Assembly: GCF_003033885.1 (NCBI RefSeq)
Contig: NZ_CP024081.1
Coordinates: 2,422,228-2,486,227, forward strand
Length of the DNA stretch: 64,000 nucleotides
Source of the DNA: Pseudomonas rhizophila
Lineage (GTDB): Bacteria > Pseudomonadota > Gammaproteobacteria > Pseudomonadales > Pseudomonadaceae
Direction: 5' to 3'
Shown here: positions 10,326 through 18,814 of the stretch, one piece after another
Layout: every line of letters begins with the position of its first letter
How positions within the stretch are numbered: the first letter of the stretch is position 1
Translations under genes and position numbers: made by a program
The notes under the pieces: generated by a model
Databases searched by the model: none
What the model saw: only the letters and a program-made list of their open reading frames with translations
What the model was told of the DNA's origin: nothing

Positions 10326-11378
10326 TCAGGCTTTGAGCGTCGCCATGTCGATGACGAAGCGGTACTTCACGTCGCCTGCGATCATGCGGCTGTAGGCCTC
10401 GTTGATCTGGCGGATGTCGAGCATTTCAATGTCGCAGCTGATGTTGTGTTCGGCGCAGAAATCCAGCACTTCCTGGGTTTCGGCAACACCGCCGATCAGC
10501 GAGCCGGCCAGGACCCGACGGCCCATGATCAGTTTGGCCGCGTGTACCGGCGGATCGATCGGCTCGACCAGACCCACCAGGATATGCACGCCGTCGAAAC
10601 GCAAGGTGTCGAGGTAGGGATTGAGGTCGTGCTGCACCGGAATGGTGTCCAGCAGGAAGTTGAAATGTCCGGCGGCAGCAGCCATCTGTTCTGCGTCGGT
10701 AGACACGATCACGTGGTCGGCGCCCTGGCGTCGGGCTTCCTCAGCCTTGCTCGCCGAGCGGGTGAACAGCGTCACTTCCGCGCCCATGGCCTTGGCGAAC
10801 TTGATGCCCATGTGGCCGAGGCCGCCCATGCCCAGCACGCCGACCTTGTCACCGGCTTTCACGCCATAGTGCTTGAGGGGCGAGTAGGTGGTGATGCCAG
10901 CGCAGAGAATCGGTGCGGCGCCGGCCGGGTCGAGGGTTTCCGGGATGCGCAGCACAAAGTGTTCGCTGACCACGATGCTGTTGGAGTACCCGCCCATGGT
11001 GTGGCCGCCGCTGATACGGTCCGGGCTGGCGTAGGTCTGCGTCATGCCTTGGTAGCAGTATTGTTCCAGGTCAGCGCGACAGGCTTCGCACTCGCGGCAG
11101 GAGTCGACCATGCAGCCAACGCCCACCAGGTCGCCAATCTTATAGCGGGTGACATTCGCACCAACGGCGGTGACTTTTCCGACGATCTCATGGCCGGGCA
11201 TCAACGGATAAACGGCAATGCCCCATTCATTGCGGGCCTGGTGGATGTCGGAATGGCATACGCCACAGTAGAGAATGTCGATCGCCACATCGTCGGCTCG
11301 CGGGCTGCGGCGTTCGAACTTCATTGGGGCGAGGGGAGTGGTGGCCGATTGGGCGGCATATCCGATAGCAGTGTACAT
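10326..11378 (-). CDS. Zinc-dependent NAD(P) alcohol dehydrogenase (YahK/CAD type)
   Basis: 350 residues from ATG 11378 (GAGG site upstream; the frame is open to 11429). It is a medium-chain zinc dehydrogenase: catalytic zinc ligands in GVCHSDIHQ and GHEIVGKV, structural zinc cysteines in CMVDSCRECEACRADLEQYC, and a nucleotide-binding GMGGLGHMGIKFAKAMGAEV (about 180-199). The pattern is that of the cinnamyl-alcohol/YahK subfamily, which mostly reduces a broad range of aldehydes with NADPH. It is divergent from an AraC-type regulator, which probably controls it. Confidence 0.87.
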   Translation of the reverse strand: MYTAIGYAAQSATTPLAPMKFERRSPRADDVAIDILYCGVCHSDIHQARNEWGIAVYPLMPGHEIVGKVTAVGANVTRYKIGDLVGVGCMVDSCRECEACRADLEQYCYQGMTQTYASPDRISGGHTMGGYSNSIVVSEHFVLRIPETLDPAGAAPILCAGITTYSPLKHYGVKAGDKVGVLGMGGLGHMGIKFAKAMGAEVTLFTRSASKAEEARRQGADHVIVSTDAEQMAAAAGHFNFLLDTIPVQHDLNPYLDTLRFDGVHILVGLVEPIDPPVHAAKLIMGRRVLAGSLIGGVAETQEVLDFCAEHNISCDIEMLDIRQINEAYSRMIAGDVKYRFVIDMATLKA

Positions 11379-11557
11379 AATGGACCTCGCTAAGCAGTGA
11401 ACGGTGAGGTGGACCATTGTGGGAGTCATGTCGCTTCGCGGCGATGGCGATTCCTACGCGTGTCGTGCCTATTCCTCCGACATTGACTATGGTTTGATCC
11501 TACGAAGCATTAGACCTGCGATGATGCTTTCATCCCTTTTTTCGTGAAGTTTTTCCC

Positions 11558-12448
11558 ATGTTGTTGACCCGTCATCTTGATGCCAATGCCCCTTTGGTCT
11601 CGCTGATTGAACCCCTGGCGACCCGCGACGGATTCTTGCCCACGCAGTTGCCGGGCGTACAGGTGCTCAGGGCCAGCCAGGACGTTGCCCGTGGTCCACA
11701 GCTCTACGAGCCGAGTCTGGTGATCATTGTCCAGGGCAGCAAACTGGCGTTCCTGGGGCCACGCACGCTGGAGTACGGTGCGGGGCATTATTTGATCCAG
11801 GCGCTGCCGGTGCCGTTCGAATGCGAAACCTACGCCATGCCCAATGCTCCGTTGCTGGGGGTTTCCGTGGCAATCGATCGGGCGATACTGGGGGAGCTGG
11901 TGCTGGCCATGGGACTGGTGCCGGGGCGCAGCCTTGCGCCGCAGACCCCGGAGTCGATGACGTGTGCGGTGCTCGATGACGCCATGCGTGGATGTGTCGA
12001 GCGCTTGTTGCACTGCCTGCACGATCCGTTGGAATGCCAGGTCATGGGGCAGGCGCGGCTGCGGGAGCTGCTGTTTGTCGCCTTGCGCGGGCCCCAGGCC
12101 GACGTGCTGCGCGCGCTGGTGGAGCAGCAAGGACAGTTTGCCCGGATTGCCGCTGCCCTGAGCCATCTGCACGCGCATTTCACCGAGCCGTTGAACGTCG
12201 AGACGCTGGCCAGCTGCGCGAACATGAGTGCTTCGACCTTCCATGAACATTTCAAACGCAGCACGCTGTTGTCGCCGGTGCAGTACCTCAAACGACTGCG
12301 TCTGCTCAAGGCTCAGCGGTTGCTGCTGATCGAGGGCATGGGCGTGGCCCAGGTTGCGCACCAGGTGGGGTATCAGAGTTCGTCGCAGTTCAGCCGGGAG
12401 TACAAGCGTTACTTCGAGCGCAGTCCCGGGGAAGAGCGCGTCGCTTGA
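11558..12448 (+). CDS. AraC family transcriptional regulator
   Basis: 296 residues. The N-terminal half matches the AraC_N domain (PF06719 type; FLPTQLPGVQVLRASQ and later PRTLEYGAGHYLIQALPVP). The C-terminal DNA-binding domain (about 190-290) has both helix-turn-helix units, VETLASCANMSASTFHEHFK and VAQVAHQVGYQSSSQFSREY. It is divergent from the aldehyde/alcohol dehydrogenase gene at 10326-11378. Regulators of this branch commonly control a neighbouring YahK-like dehydrogenase, so it is the likely activator. The effector is unknown. Confidence 0.88.
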   Translation: MLLTRHLDANAPLVSLIEPLATRDGFLPTQLPGVQVLRASQDVARGPQLYEPSLVIIVQGSKLAFLGPRTLEYGAGHYLIQALPVPFECETYAMPNAPLLGVSVAIDRAILGELVLAMGLVPGRSLAPQTPESMTCAVLDDAMRGCVERLLHCLHDPLECQVMGQARLRELLFVALRGPQADVLRALVEQQGQFARIAAALSHLHAHFTEPLNVETLASCANMSASTFHEHFKRSTLLSPVQYLKRLRLLKAQRLLLIEGMGVAQVAHQVGYQSSSQFSREYKRYFERSPGEERVA

Positions 12449-12464
12449 TCACTCAGGATTCCTT

Positions 12465-12553
12465 GTGGGAGCGAGCCTGCTCGCGATAGCGCCTTGTCAT
12501 TCAAGATGAATGTCGACTGACGCGCCGCTATCGCGAGCAGGCTCGCTCCCACA
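12465..12553. repeat. REP pair (REPIN) in inverted orientation
   Basis: The REP core TGTGGGAGCGAGCCTGCTCG at 12465 and its inverse ending at 12553 lie between the convergent araC-type gene and etfD. Confidence 0.9.
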
Positions 12554-12586
12554 TGGGTTCGGTATGGTTGACAGAATCGCAGGCAA

Positions 12587-12612
12587 CAAAAAGGCCCCCA
12601 TGTCGGGAGCCT
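12587..12612 (-). terminator. Rho-independent terminator of etfD
   Basis: On the minus strand the hairpin GGCTCCCGACATGGGGGCC is followed by TTTTT, 20 bases after the etfD stop codon. Confidence 0.7.
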
Positions 12613-12631
12613 TGATGTTCAGCGAATCGGC

Positions 12632-14296
12632 TTACATATTCGGGTAAGTCGGCCCGCCGGCGCCTTCCGGCGAAACCCAGGTGATGTTCTGTGCAGGGTC
12701 CTTGATGTCGCAGGTCTTGCAGTGAACGCAGTTCTGGGCGTTGATCTGGAAGCGCTTCTCGCCGTCTTCCTGGGTCACCACTTCGTACACCCCGGCCGGG
12801 CAATAGCGTTGGGCCGGTTCGTCATACAGCGGCAGGTTCTTGCTGATCGGGATGCTCGGATCGGTCAGCTTCAGGTGGCAGGGCTGTTCTTCTTCATGGT
12901 TGGTACCGGAGATGAACACCGAGCTGAGTTTGTCGAAGCTGATCTTGCCGTCCGGTTTCGGGTAGTCGATCTTCTTGCAGTCAGCCGCCAGTTTCAGGCA
13001 GGCGTAGTCCGGTTTGGTGTCATGCAGGGTGAACGGCATCTTGCCGGCGAAGATGTTCTGGTCGAGCCAGTTGAAGCCGCCGCCGATGATAGCGCCGTAC
13101 TTGTGAATCGCTGGGCCGAAGTTACGACTGGCGAACAGCTCTTCGTACAGCCAGCTGTTCTTGAAACTGTCGACGTAGGCGGTCAGTTCATCGCCGCCTT
13201 CGGATTCGGCGAACAGGCGATCGGCCACCGCTTCGGCGGCGAGCATGCCGGACTTCATGGCGGTGTGGCTGCCTTTGATCTTGGCGAAGTTCAGGGTGCC
13301 GAGGTCGCAACCGATCAGCGCGCCGCCCTTGAAGACCATTTTCGGCAGCGAATTCAGGCCGCCCTTGCAGATGGCACGCGCACCGTAGCTGACGCGCTTG
13401 CCGCCTTCCAGGTACTGCTTGAGCACCGGGTGATGCTTGAGGCGCTGGAACTCGTCGAACGGCGACAGGAAAGTGTTGCTGTAGGACAGATCGACGATCA
13501 GGCCGACGACCACCTGGTTGTTTTCCAGGTGATAAAGGAAAGAGCCCCCGGTATTTTCGGTGCCCATGATGTCCAGCGGCCAGCCGGCGGTGTGCACCAC
13601 CAGGCCCGGTTGATGCTTGGCCGGGTCGATTTCCCAGATTTCCTTCAGGCCGATGCCGTAGTGCTGGGCGTCGGCGTCGCTGTCCAGGTTGAAGCGCTTG
13701 ATCAGTTGCTTGCCGATATGACCACGGCAGCCTTCGGCGAACAGCGTGTATTTGCCACGCAGTTCCATACCAGGGGTGTAGAGGCCTTCTTTCGGCTTGC
13801 CTTCACGGTCGACACCGAGGTCGCCGGTAATGATCCCGCGTACGACGCCGTTCTCGTCGAACAGCGCTTCCTGGGCGGCGAAGCCCGGGTAGATTTCCAC
13901 GCCCAGGTTCTCGGCCTGCTGGGCCAGCCAGCGGCACAGGTTGCCCAGGGAAATAATATAGTTGCCTTCGTTGTGCATGGTCTTGGGCACAAAGAAGTCA
14001 GGGATTTTGCTCGCGGTCTCGGCGTTTCTCAGGACAAAAATGTCATCGCGCACGACGGGCGTGTTCAACGGTGCGCCGAGTTCTTTCCAGTCCGGGAACA
14101 ATTCGTTCAGGGCGCGGGGTTCGAATACCGCACCGGAGAGAATGTGCGCACCGACTTCGGAGCCTTTTTCGACCACGCAGACGCTGATTTCCTTACCGGC
14201 TTCGGCGGCCTTCTGTTTCAGTCGGCAAGCGGCAGACAGGCCAGCGGGGCCGGCACCGACGATGACCACGTCGAATTCCATGTATTCGCGTTCCAC
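12632..14296 (-). CDS. etfD: Electron transfer flavoprotein-ubiquinone oxidoreductase
   Basis: ETF-QO takes electrons from reduced EtfAB and passes them to ubiquinone at the inner membrane, linking acyl-CoA and amine dehydrogenases to respiration. 554 residues: the FAD motif VIVGAGPAGLSAACRL lies at about 10-25, the quinone/membrane region in the middle, and the 4Fe-4S ligands Cys499, Cys523, Cys526 and Cys529 at the C-terminus (CPAGVYEV and CVHCKTC). The start is GTG 14296 with AGGAG seven bases before; an ATG at 14281 is the alternative. It is divergent from etfBA and preceded by a sigma70 promoter and a PsrA-type operator. Confidence 0.95.
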   Translation of the reverse strand: MEREYMEFDVVIVGAGPAGLSAACRLKQKAAEAGKEISVCVVEKGSEVGAHILSGAVFEPRALNELFPDWKELGAPLNTPVVRDDIFVLRNAETASKIPDFFVPKTMHNEGNYIISLGNLCRWLAQQAENLGVEIYPGFAAQEALFDENGVVRGIITGDLGVDREGKPKEGLYTPGMELRGKYTLFAEGCRGHIGKQLIKRFNLDSDADAQHYGIGLKEIWEIDPAKHQPGLVVHTAGWPLDIMGTENTGGSFLYHLENNQVVVGLIVDLSYSNTFLSPFDEFQRLKHHPVLKQYLEGGKRVSYGARAICKGGLNSLPKMVFKGGALIGCDLGTLNFAKIKGSHTAMKSGMLAAEAVADRLFAESEGGDELTAYVDSFKNSWLYEELFASRNFGPAIHKYGAIIGGGFNWLDQNIFAGKMPFTLHDTKPDYACLKLAADCKKIDYPKPDGKISFDKLSSVFISGTNHEEEQPCHLKLTDPSIPISKNLPLYDEPAQRYCPAGVYEVVTQEDGEKRFQINAQNCVHCKTCDIKDPAQNITWVSPEGAGGPTYPNM

Positions 14297-14422
14297 AGGC
14301 TATCTCCTACTCAAGGCTCAACAGTTTTTTCTAATTGGAGGTTTGGCGTTGCATCCACGATCTGCTTCGCGAAATCGACGAAAGCGGCAATGAATGACCC
14401 GCGGTTCTCTCTTAAGCGGCGC

Positions 14423-14451
14423 ATTATATCTACACCACTCTCAGGGTCCAA
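14423..14451 (-). promoter_or_regulatory. Sigma70 promoter of etfD
   Basis: On the minus strand TTGGAC (14451-14446) and TATAAT (14428-14423) are separated by exactly 17 bases. This places the transcript start near 14415, about 120 bases before the etfD start codon. Confidence 0.75.
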
Positions 14452-14453
14452 TA

Positions 14454-14467
14454 CAAACGTTTGTTTG
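14454..14467. promoter_or_regulatory. PsrA-type operator upstream of etfD
   Basis: CAAACGTTTGTTTG fits the PsrA consensus (G/C)AAAC-N2-4-GTTT(G/C) with a four-base spacer. It begins three bases upstream of the etfD -35 box. In P. aeruginosa the fatty-acid-responsive TetR regulator PsrA is known to control etf and fad genes. Confidence 0.6.
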
Positions 14468-14553
14468 AAATAGCCGCAGGCCAGATAAATCACTGACGTA
14501 CGGCTTATGACTGACCATTTTGCCGTATTGACCGGAATGGGCGTTCCGGTCAA

Positions 14554-14842
14554 GATACGGGCGGTTTTGCGCTCGCCGTAGGCTGACTGTTGGTTCCAAG
14601 AGCACCTCTAAAGACAGGGCGAAGGCAGCACAAAGTGACGTATTGCGTGGTTCGGACGCGCAGTTTACACGCCACGATAATGAATGACTCGTCGGTCATC
14701 ACTGACGAACGGTCTTCACTCCCGTGAGCAAGGTCATGTGTGGTTCATGCCGGCGTTTTTAGAGGTGCCCTTGCGCCCATGAGCATCAACCGCCAGGTTC
14801 GCCTAGGCGACTTTCTTTTCACCGGAGAGTAACGAGGAATCC
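14554..14842. other. Intergenic region in front of etfB with long-range inverted repeat
   Basis: No gene was seen. GCACCTCTAAA (14602-14612) is repeated inverted as TTTAGAGGTGC (14758-14768), 145 bases apart. AATGAATGACTCG (near 14680) recalls AATGAATGACCCG (near 14389) on the other side. The region must hold the etfBA promoter, but I could not pick a convincing -35/-10 pair. Confidence 0.5.
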
Positions 14843-15592
14843 ATGAAGGTTCTTGTAGCTGTCAAACGAGTGGTCGACTATAACGTCAAGGTTCGCGTCA
14901 AGGCGGACAACTCCGGCGTCGACCTCGCCAACGTCAAGATGTCGATGAACCCTTTCTGCGAAATCGCCGTAGAAGAAGCCGTACGCCTGAAAGAAAAAGG
15001 CGTGGCGACTGAGATCGTCGTCGTCTCCATCGGCCCGACCACTGCCCAGGAGCAACTGCGTACCGCGCTGGCGCTGGGTGCTGATCGCGCCATCCTCGTC
15101 GAATCCGCCGAAGACCTGACTTCCCTGGCCGTGGCCAAGCTGCTCAAGGCCGTTGTCGACAAGGAACAGCCACAGCTGGTGATCCTCGGCAAGCAGGCCA
15201 TCGACAGCGACAACAACCAGACTGGCCAGATGCTCGCGGCATTGAGCGGCTACGGTCAGGGCACGTTCGCGTCCAAAGTTGAAGTGTCCGGCGACAGCGT
15301 TGCCGTGACTCGCGAAATCGACGGCGGCGCGCAGACTGTTTCCCTGAAACTGCCGGCCATCGTCACCACCGACCTGCGTTTGAACGAGCCGCGTTATGCG
15401 TCCCTGCCAAACATCATGAAAGCCAAGAAGAAGCCGCTTGAAGTGCTGACTCCGGACGCTTTGGGCGTTTCCACCGCCTCCACCAACAAGACCCTCAAAG
15501 TCGAAGCGCCGGCTGCACGCAGCGCGGGCATCAAGGTCAAGTCGGTGGCTGAACTGGTCGAGAAACTGAAAAACGAAGCGAAGGTAATCTGA
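14843..15592 (+). CDS. etfB: Electron transfer flavoprotein beta subunit
   Basis: 249 residues, the normal EtfB length. It begins [20 protein letters not shown], has the AMP-binding region with [26 protein letters not shown] (split by the family's DRAI turn) and the ETF-beta signature [20 protein letters not shown] (about residues 158-177), which also contains the dehydrogenase recognition loop. With EtfA it carries electrons from acyl-CoA and similar dehydrogenases to EtfD. GAGAGTAACGAGG precedes the ATG. etfA begins 1 base after its stop, so translation is tightly linked. Confidence 0.95.
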   Translation: MKVLVAVKRVVDYNVKVRVKADNSGVDLANVKMSMNPFCEIAVEEAVRLKEKGVATEIVVVSIGPTTAQEQLRTALALGADRAILVESAEDLTSLAVAKLLKAVVDKEQPQLVILGKQAIDSDNNQTGQMLAALSGYGQGTFASKVEVSGDSVAVTREIDGGAQTVSLKLPAIVTTDLRLNEPRYASLPNIMKAKKKPLEVLTPDALGVSTASTNKTLKVEAPAARSAGIKVKSVAELVEKLKNEAKVI

Positions 15593-15593
15593 C

Positions 15594-16523
15594 ATGACTA
15601 TCTTGGTAATCGCCGAACACGATAACAAGGCGTTGGCTCCGGCCACGCTGAACACCGTTGCTGCCGCTGCGAAAATCGGTGGTGATGTCCACGTTCTGGT
15701 GGCCGGTCAAGGCGTTGGCGCCGTGGCTGAAGCCGCTGCGAAAATCGCGGGTGTGGCAAAAGTGTTGTCGGCCGACAACGCTGCCTATGCGCACCAGTTG
15801 CCGGAAAACGTTGCACCGCTGGTGGCCGAGCTGGGCAAGGGCTACAGCCACATCCTGGCTGCCGCCACGTCCAACGGCAAAAACATCCTGCCGCGCGTTG
15901 CCGCTGCGCTGGACGTCGACCAGATCTCCGAGATCATCTCGGTGGAAAGTGCCGACACCTTCAAGCGCCCGATCTATGCCGGTAACGCCATTGCTACCGT
16001 GCAGTCCAATGCTGCGGTCAAGGTCATCACCGTACGTGCTACCGGTTTCGACCCGGTTGCCGCCGAAGGTGGCTCCGCTGCTGTTGAAGCGGTGGCTGCT
16101 GCTCACGACGCCGGTATCTCCAGCTTCGTCAACGAAGAACTGGCCAAGTCCGATCGTCCGGAACTGACCGCTGCCAAGATCGTCGTTTCCGGCGGTCGCG
16201 GCATGCAGAACGGCGACAACTTCAAACACCTGTACGCCCTGGCCGACAAGCTGGGTGCTGCCGTCGGTGCTTCCCGCGCCGCGGTCGACGCAGGTTTTGT
16301 ACCTAACGACATGCAGGTCGGCCAGACCGGCAAGATCGTTGCGCCACAGCTGTACATCGCCGTCGGTATCTCCGGCGCGATCCAGCATCTGGCCGGCATG
16401 AAAGACTCCAAGGTGATCGTCGCGATCAACAAGGACGAAGAAGCGCCGATCTTCCAGGTGGCTGACTATGGCCTGGTAGCGGACTTGTTCGAAGCCATCC
16501 CTGAGCTGGAGAAGCTGGTCTAA
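15594..16523 (+). CDS. etfA: Electron transfer flavoprotein alpha subunit
   Basis: 309 residues: an N-terminal ETF domain ([20 protein letters not shown]) and a C-terminal FAD-binding domain (about 185-300) with VVSGGRGMQ, the [12 protein letters not shown] loop, [20 protein letters not shown] and the late [19 protein letters not shown] motif. It binds the FAD that receives electrons from acyl-CoA dehydrogenases and pairs with EtfB. A strong terminator follows 25 bases after the stop, so etfBA forms a two-gene operon. Confidence 0.96.
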   Translation: MTILVIAEHDNKALAPATLNTVAAAAKIGGDVHVLVAGQGVGAVAEAAAKIAGVAKVLSADNAAYAHQLPENVAPLVAELGKGYSHILAAATSNGKNILPRVAAALDVDQISEIISVESADTFKRPIYAGNAIATVQSNAAVKVITVRATGFDPVAAEGGSAAVEAVAAAHDAGISSFVNEELAKSDRPELTAAKIVVSGGRGMQNGDNFKHLYALADKLGAAVGASRAAVDAGFVPNDMQVGQTGKIVAPQLYIAVGISGAIQHLAGMKDSKVIVAINKDEEAPIFQVADYGLVADLFEAIPELEKLV

Positions 16524-16547
16524 TCCGGCGTCTTCACTTATAAAGAG

Positions 16548-16571
16548 CCCGGCCCTTTGGCCGGGTTTTTT
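16548..16571 (+). terminator. Rho-independent terminator of etfBA
   Basis: CCCGGCC-CTTT-GGCCGGG followed by TTTTTT, 25 bases after the etfA stop. Confidence 0.92.
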
Positions 16572-16613
16572 ATTATCTGCACGTTGTTGTCACTGCAAGG
16601 GGAGCATATCGCC

Positions 16614-17438
16614 ATGGATCTTCGCCGTTTGGCTGGCGTGTCGTTGCTGTGGGCGCTGGCCGTCGTGCCAGGTCTGTCTGTCGCCGCCGGCAAGTGTGAA
16701 CGTCTGATCGCCACCGGTAGCCCGGATGCGCCGCCCTACCTGTGGCAAGACCCCCAGGATCCCAAACACCTGATCGGTGCCAGCGCCGACCTGCTGGCGC
16801 AAGTGGCGACGGAGCTGGGGATCAAGATCGAATTGCTCTATGCCGGCAAGCGTGCTCAGGCCCTGGACGAAGTGCGCAGCGGACGCATGGACCTGCTCGT
16901 CGACGCCGCGCTGACCATCAGCGAGCTTGAAACCCTGGACTATGTTCATCCGCCCTTGCTGAATAACGATTACCTGGTGTGGACCCGCAAGGATTCGACA
17001 TTGGTGATCGCTCAGCCCGAGGACCTTCATGGTCATCCCGGGGCATTGTCGCAAAAGGCGCGAATGACCCAGGCATTTGGCGTATTTGCCGAGCAGCAAT
17101 TGTCCCTGACCCGTACCCCCAACCTGACTGAAGCCTTTCAGAAACTGCTGCTGGGGGAGGTGGAGTATGTCCTGGCAGGGCGTTACTCGGGCCTGGCGAT
17201 GGCCCAGACATTGGGCATGGCCAATGACCTGCAGGCCGCGCCGCAACCAGTGGATACCCCGGGGCTGTTCCTCGCGGTTTCCCATAACTCCGCCTGCAAT
17301 GACCCATGGTTGCGCGGACAGCTGGCGCAAAAGATGACAGAATTGGCCGCGTCCGGCCTGACGGAGGCTGTGTTGCAGCGCAATATCGAGCGTTGGAAAA
17401 CACAGTTGCAGCCACCTGTTGGTGCCCCAAAACAGTAG
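16614..17438 (+). CDS. Periplasmic solute-binding protein, family 3
   Basis: 274 residues from ATG 16614 (AAGGGGAG site). A signal peptide (about 1-24, LLWALAVVPGLSVAA) is followed by a bilobal SBP_bac_3 domain starting CERLIATGSPDAPPYLWQDP. The family motif DEVRSGRMDLLVDAAL (about 90-105) is present. It is periplasmic and of amino-acid-binding type, but no ABC permease or ATPase is adjacent. The next genes instead encode two lipoproteins, the first starting 9 bases after this stop. It may therefore be a ligand sensor or orphan receptor for envelope functions; the ligand is unknown. Confidence 0.8.
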   Translation: MDLRRLAGVSLLWALAVVPGLSVAAGKCERLIATGSPDAPPYLWQDPQDPKHLIGASADLLAQVATELGIKIELLYAGKRAQALDEVRSGRMDLLVDAALTISELETLDYVHPPLLNNDYLVWTRKDSTLVIAQPEDLHGHPGALSQKARMTQAFGVFAEQQLSLTRTPNLTEAFQKLLLGEVEYVLAGRYSGLAMAQTLGMANDLQAAPQPVDTPGLFLAVSHNSACNDPWLRGQLAQKMTELAASGLTEAVLQRNIERWKTQLQPPVGAPKQ

Positions 17439-17447
17439 GGAACATTA

Positions 17448-17807
17448 GTGACTATTCGACCTCTTTTCGCTGCCCTGGCCGTACTGGCTCTGGCGGGTTG
17501 CGCAGCCGATCCGGCGCCGAATGAACAGATTCGCCTGACTGAACAGGCGCTGGAGCAAGCCCGCGCCGTGGGCGCCACATCCGAAGAAGTGCCCGAGTTG
17601 AAACTCGCCGAAGAAAAGTTCGCCCGCGCCCAGTCCAACATGGCCGACGAGTCGTTCAAGAAGGCCCGCATGCGCGCTGAGCAAGCCGAACTGGATGCAC
17701 GCCTGGCCGAAGCGAAGGTGCTGACCCTCAAGGGCGAGGAACACCTGAACGTGCTTAACACCCGCATCGAGCGCTTGCGCAAACAGTTGAGAGATGATGC
17801 CCAATGA
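17448..17807 (+). CDS. DUF4398 lipoprotein
   Basis: 119 residues starting at GTG. The signal peptide ends in lipobox LALAGC with Cys18 as the lipidated residue. The rest (about 25-115) is one long, charged, helical coiled-coil-like DUF4398 domain rich in Ala, Glu, Lys and Arg. The outer membrane is the likely location, as no Asp follows the Cys at +2. Its stop overlaps the ATG of the OmpA-like gene by four bases (ATGA), so the two are translationally coupled and likely act as a pair. The function is unknown; a structural envelope role is inferred. Confidence 0.85.
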   Translation: MTIRPLFAALAVLALAGCAADPAPNEQIRLTEQALEQARAVGATSEEVPELKLAEEKFARAQSNMADESFKKARMRAEQAELDARLAEAKVLTLKGEEHLNVLNTRIERLRKQLRDDAQ

Positions 17808-18613
17808 AGCAGTCCCAAGTATTTGGCGGCCTGATTCTCGCGGGCCTGGCCAGCTTGTACGGTTGCGCGGGTCAGCGCAGCGAAGTGGCGCTGGAAAAGG
17901 CAGGTGCCGACTTCCAGAAGGTCAAGGAAGACTCCAACGTATTGCGAGCCGCGCCCAAGGATGTCATCCGCGCCGGTGAATCCCTGGCCCGGGCCGATCG
18001 CTTGTCCAGCTACTGGGGCAGCAGCGAAGATGTGCTGCATTACGCCTACCTGAGCCAGCGTTACAGTGAGATTGCCCGTGAGCACAGCAATCAGGTGCTC
18101 AATGAAGAGCGCGCGGCGAAGCTCGAACTGGAGCGCCAGCGCCTGCAATTGGCCCTGCGCGAGTCCAAGTTGCTGAGTGTCCAGCAACAGGGCAAGTGGC
18201 TTGAAGAGCAGATCATGGCGATGGCGACCACCCAGACCGATCGCGGCCTGGTGATGACGCTCGGTGACGTGCTGTTCGACACCGGCCAGGCGCAGTTGAA
18301 GAACTCGGCAAACCGGGTGGTGCTCAAGATCGTGCAATTCTTGCAGCTCAACCCCAAGCGTGTGGTGCGCATCGAAGGTTACACCGACAGCACCGGCGGC
18401 AAGCAGGAAAACCTCAAGCTGTCCCATAGCCGGGCCCAGGCGGTGGCGGACGTGCTGGTGGACCTGGGGATCGACGAAAAGCGCATTCAGGTCGAAGGCT
18501 ACGGTGATGAGTTCCCGGTCGACGTCAACGCTTCCGAGCGTGGTCGGGCACAGAACCGTCGGGTTGAAATTGTGTTCTCCGACGAGAAAGGCCAGCTCGG
18601 CGCCGCCCGCTAA
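17804..18613 (+). CDS. OmpA family lipoprotein with DUF4398-like N-terminal part
   Basis: 269 residues. The lipobox SLYGC places the lipidated Cys at residue 21. An N-terminal helical region (about 25-145) resembles the DUF4398 partner encoded just before it. The C-terminal OmpA/MotB peptidoglycan-binding domain (about 150-262) shows GDVLFDTGQAQLK, EGYTDSTGGKQENLKLSHSRA and the closing NRRVEIVF. It is expected to tether the outer membrane to peptidoglycan. The ATG overlaps the upstream stop, and a terminator follows the gene. Confidence 0.9.
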   Translation: MKQSQVFGGLILAGLASLYGCAGQRSEVALEKAGADFQKVKEDSNVLRAAPKDVIRAGESLARADRLSSYWGSSEDVLHYAYLSQRYSEIAREHSNQVLNEERAAKLELERQRLQLALRESKLLSVQQQGKWLEEQIMAMATTQTDRGLVMTLGDVLFDTGQAQLKNSANRVVLKIVQFLQLNPKRVVRIEGYTDSTGGKQENLKLSHSRAQAVADVLVDLGIDEKRIQVEGYGDEFPVDVNASERGRAQNRRVEIVFSDEKGQLGAAR

Positions 18614-18630
18614 GGGCTGCGTTGCTGGAA

Positions 18631-18664
18631 AACCCGGCCCCTTCAGAGGCGCCGGGTTTTTTTG
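18631..18664 (+). terminator. Rho-independent terminator after the OmpA-like gene
   Basis: AACCCGGC and GCCGGGTT form the stem around an internal loop, followed by a T run; it ends the 16614-18613 unit. Confidence 0.88.
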
Positions 18665-18814
18665 GGCCTGCGAATCAGTGATTCATGAGTACAGTTGGGG
18701 GCTGTCACTGCCCTCTAGGGTCGGGTAATCTGGCAACTGTCCCAGTACACTTCTAAACTGTTCCGGTACTATCTCTCACAAAAATAAAATGCCCGTGAAA
18801 TCGAGTGCTGCGTC

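Noticed and set aside
12722..14473. 583-codon open frame on the plus strand opposite etfD
   Set aside because: A shadow of the minus-strand etfD: it follows the high third-position GC, and its product matches nothing recognisable.
14311..14553. 80-codon minus-strand frame upstream of etfD
   Set aside because: It contains the etfD promoter and the PsrA-type site and has no ribosome site or motif; treated as noncoding leader.
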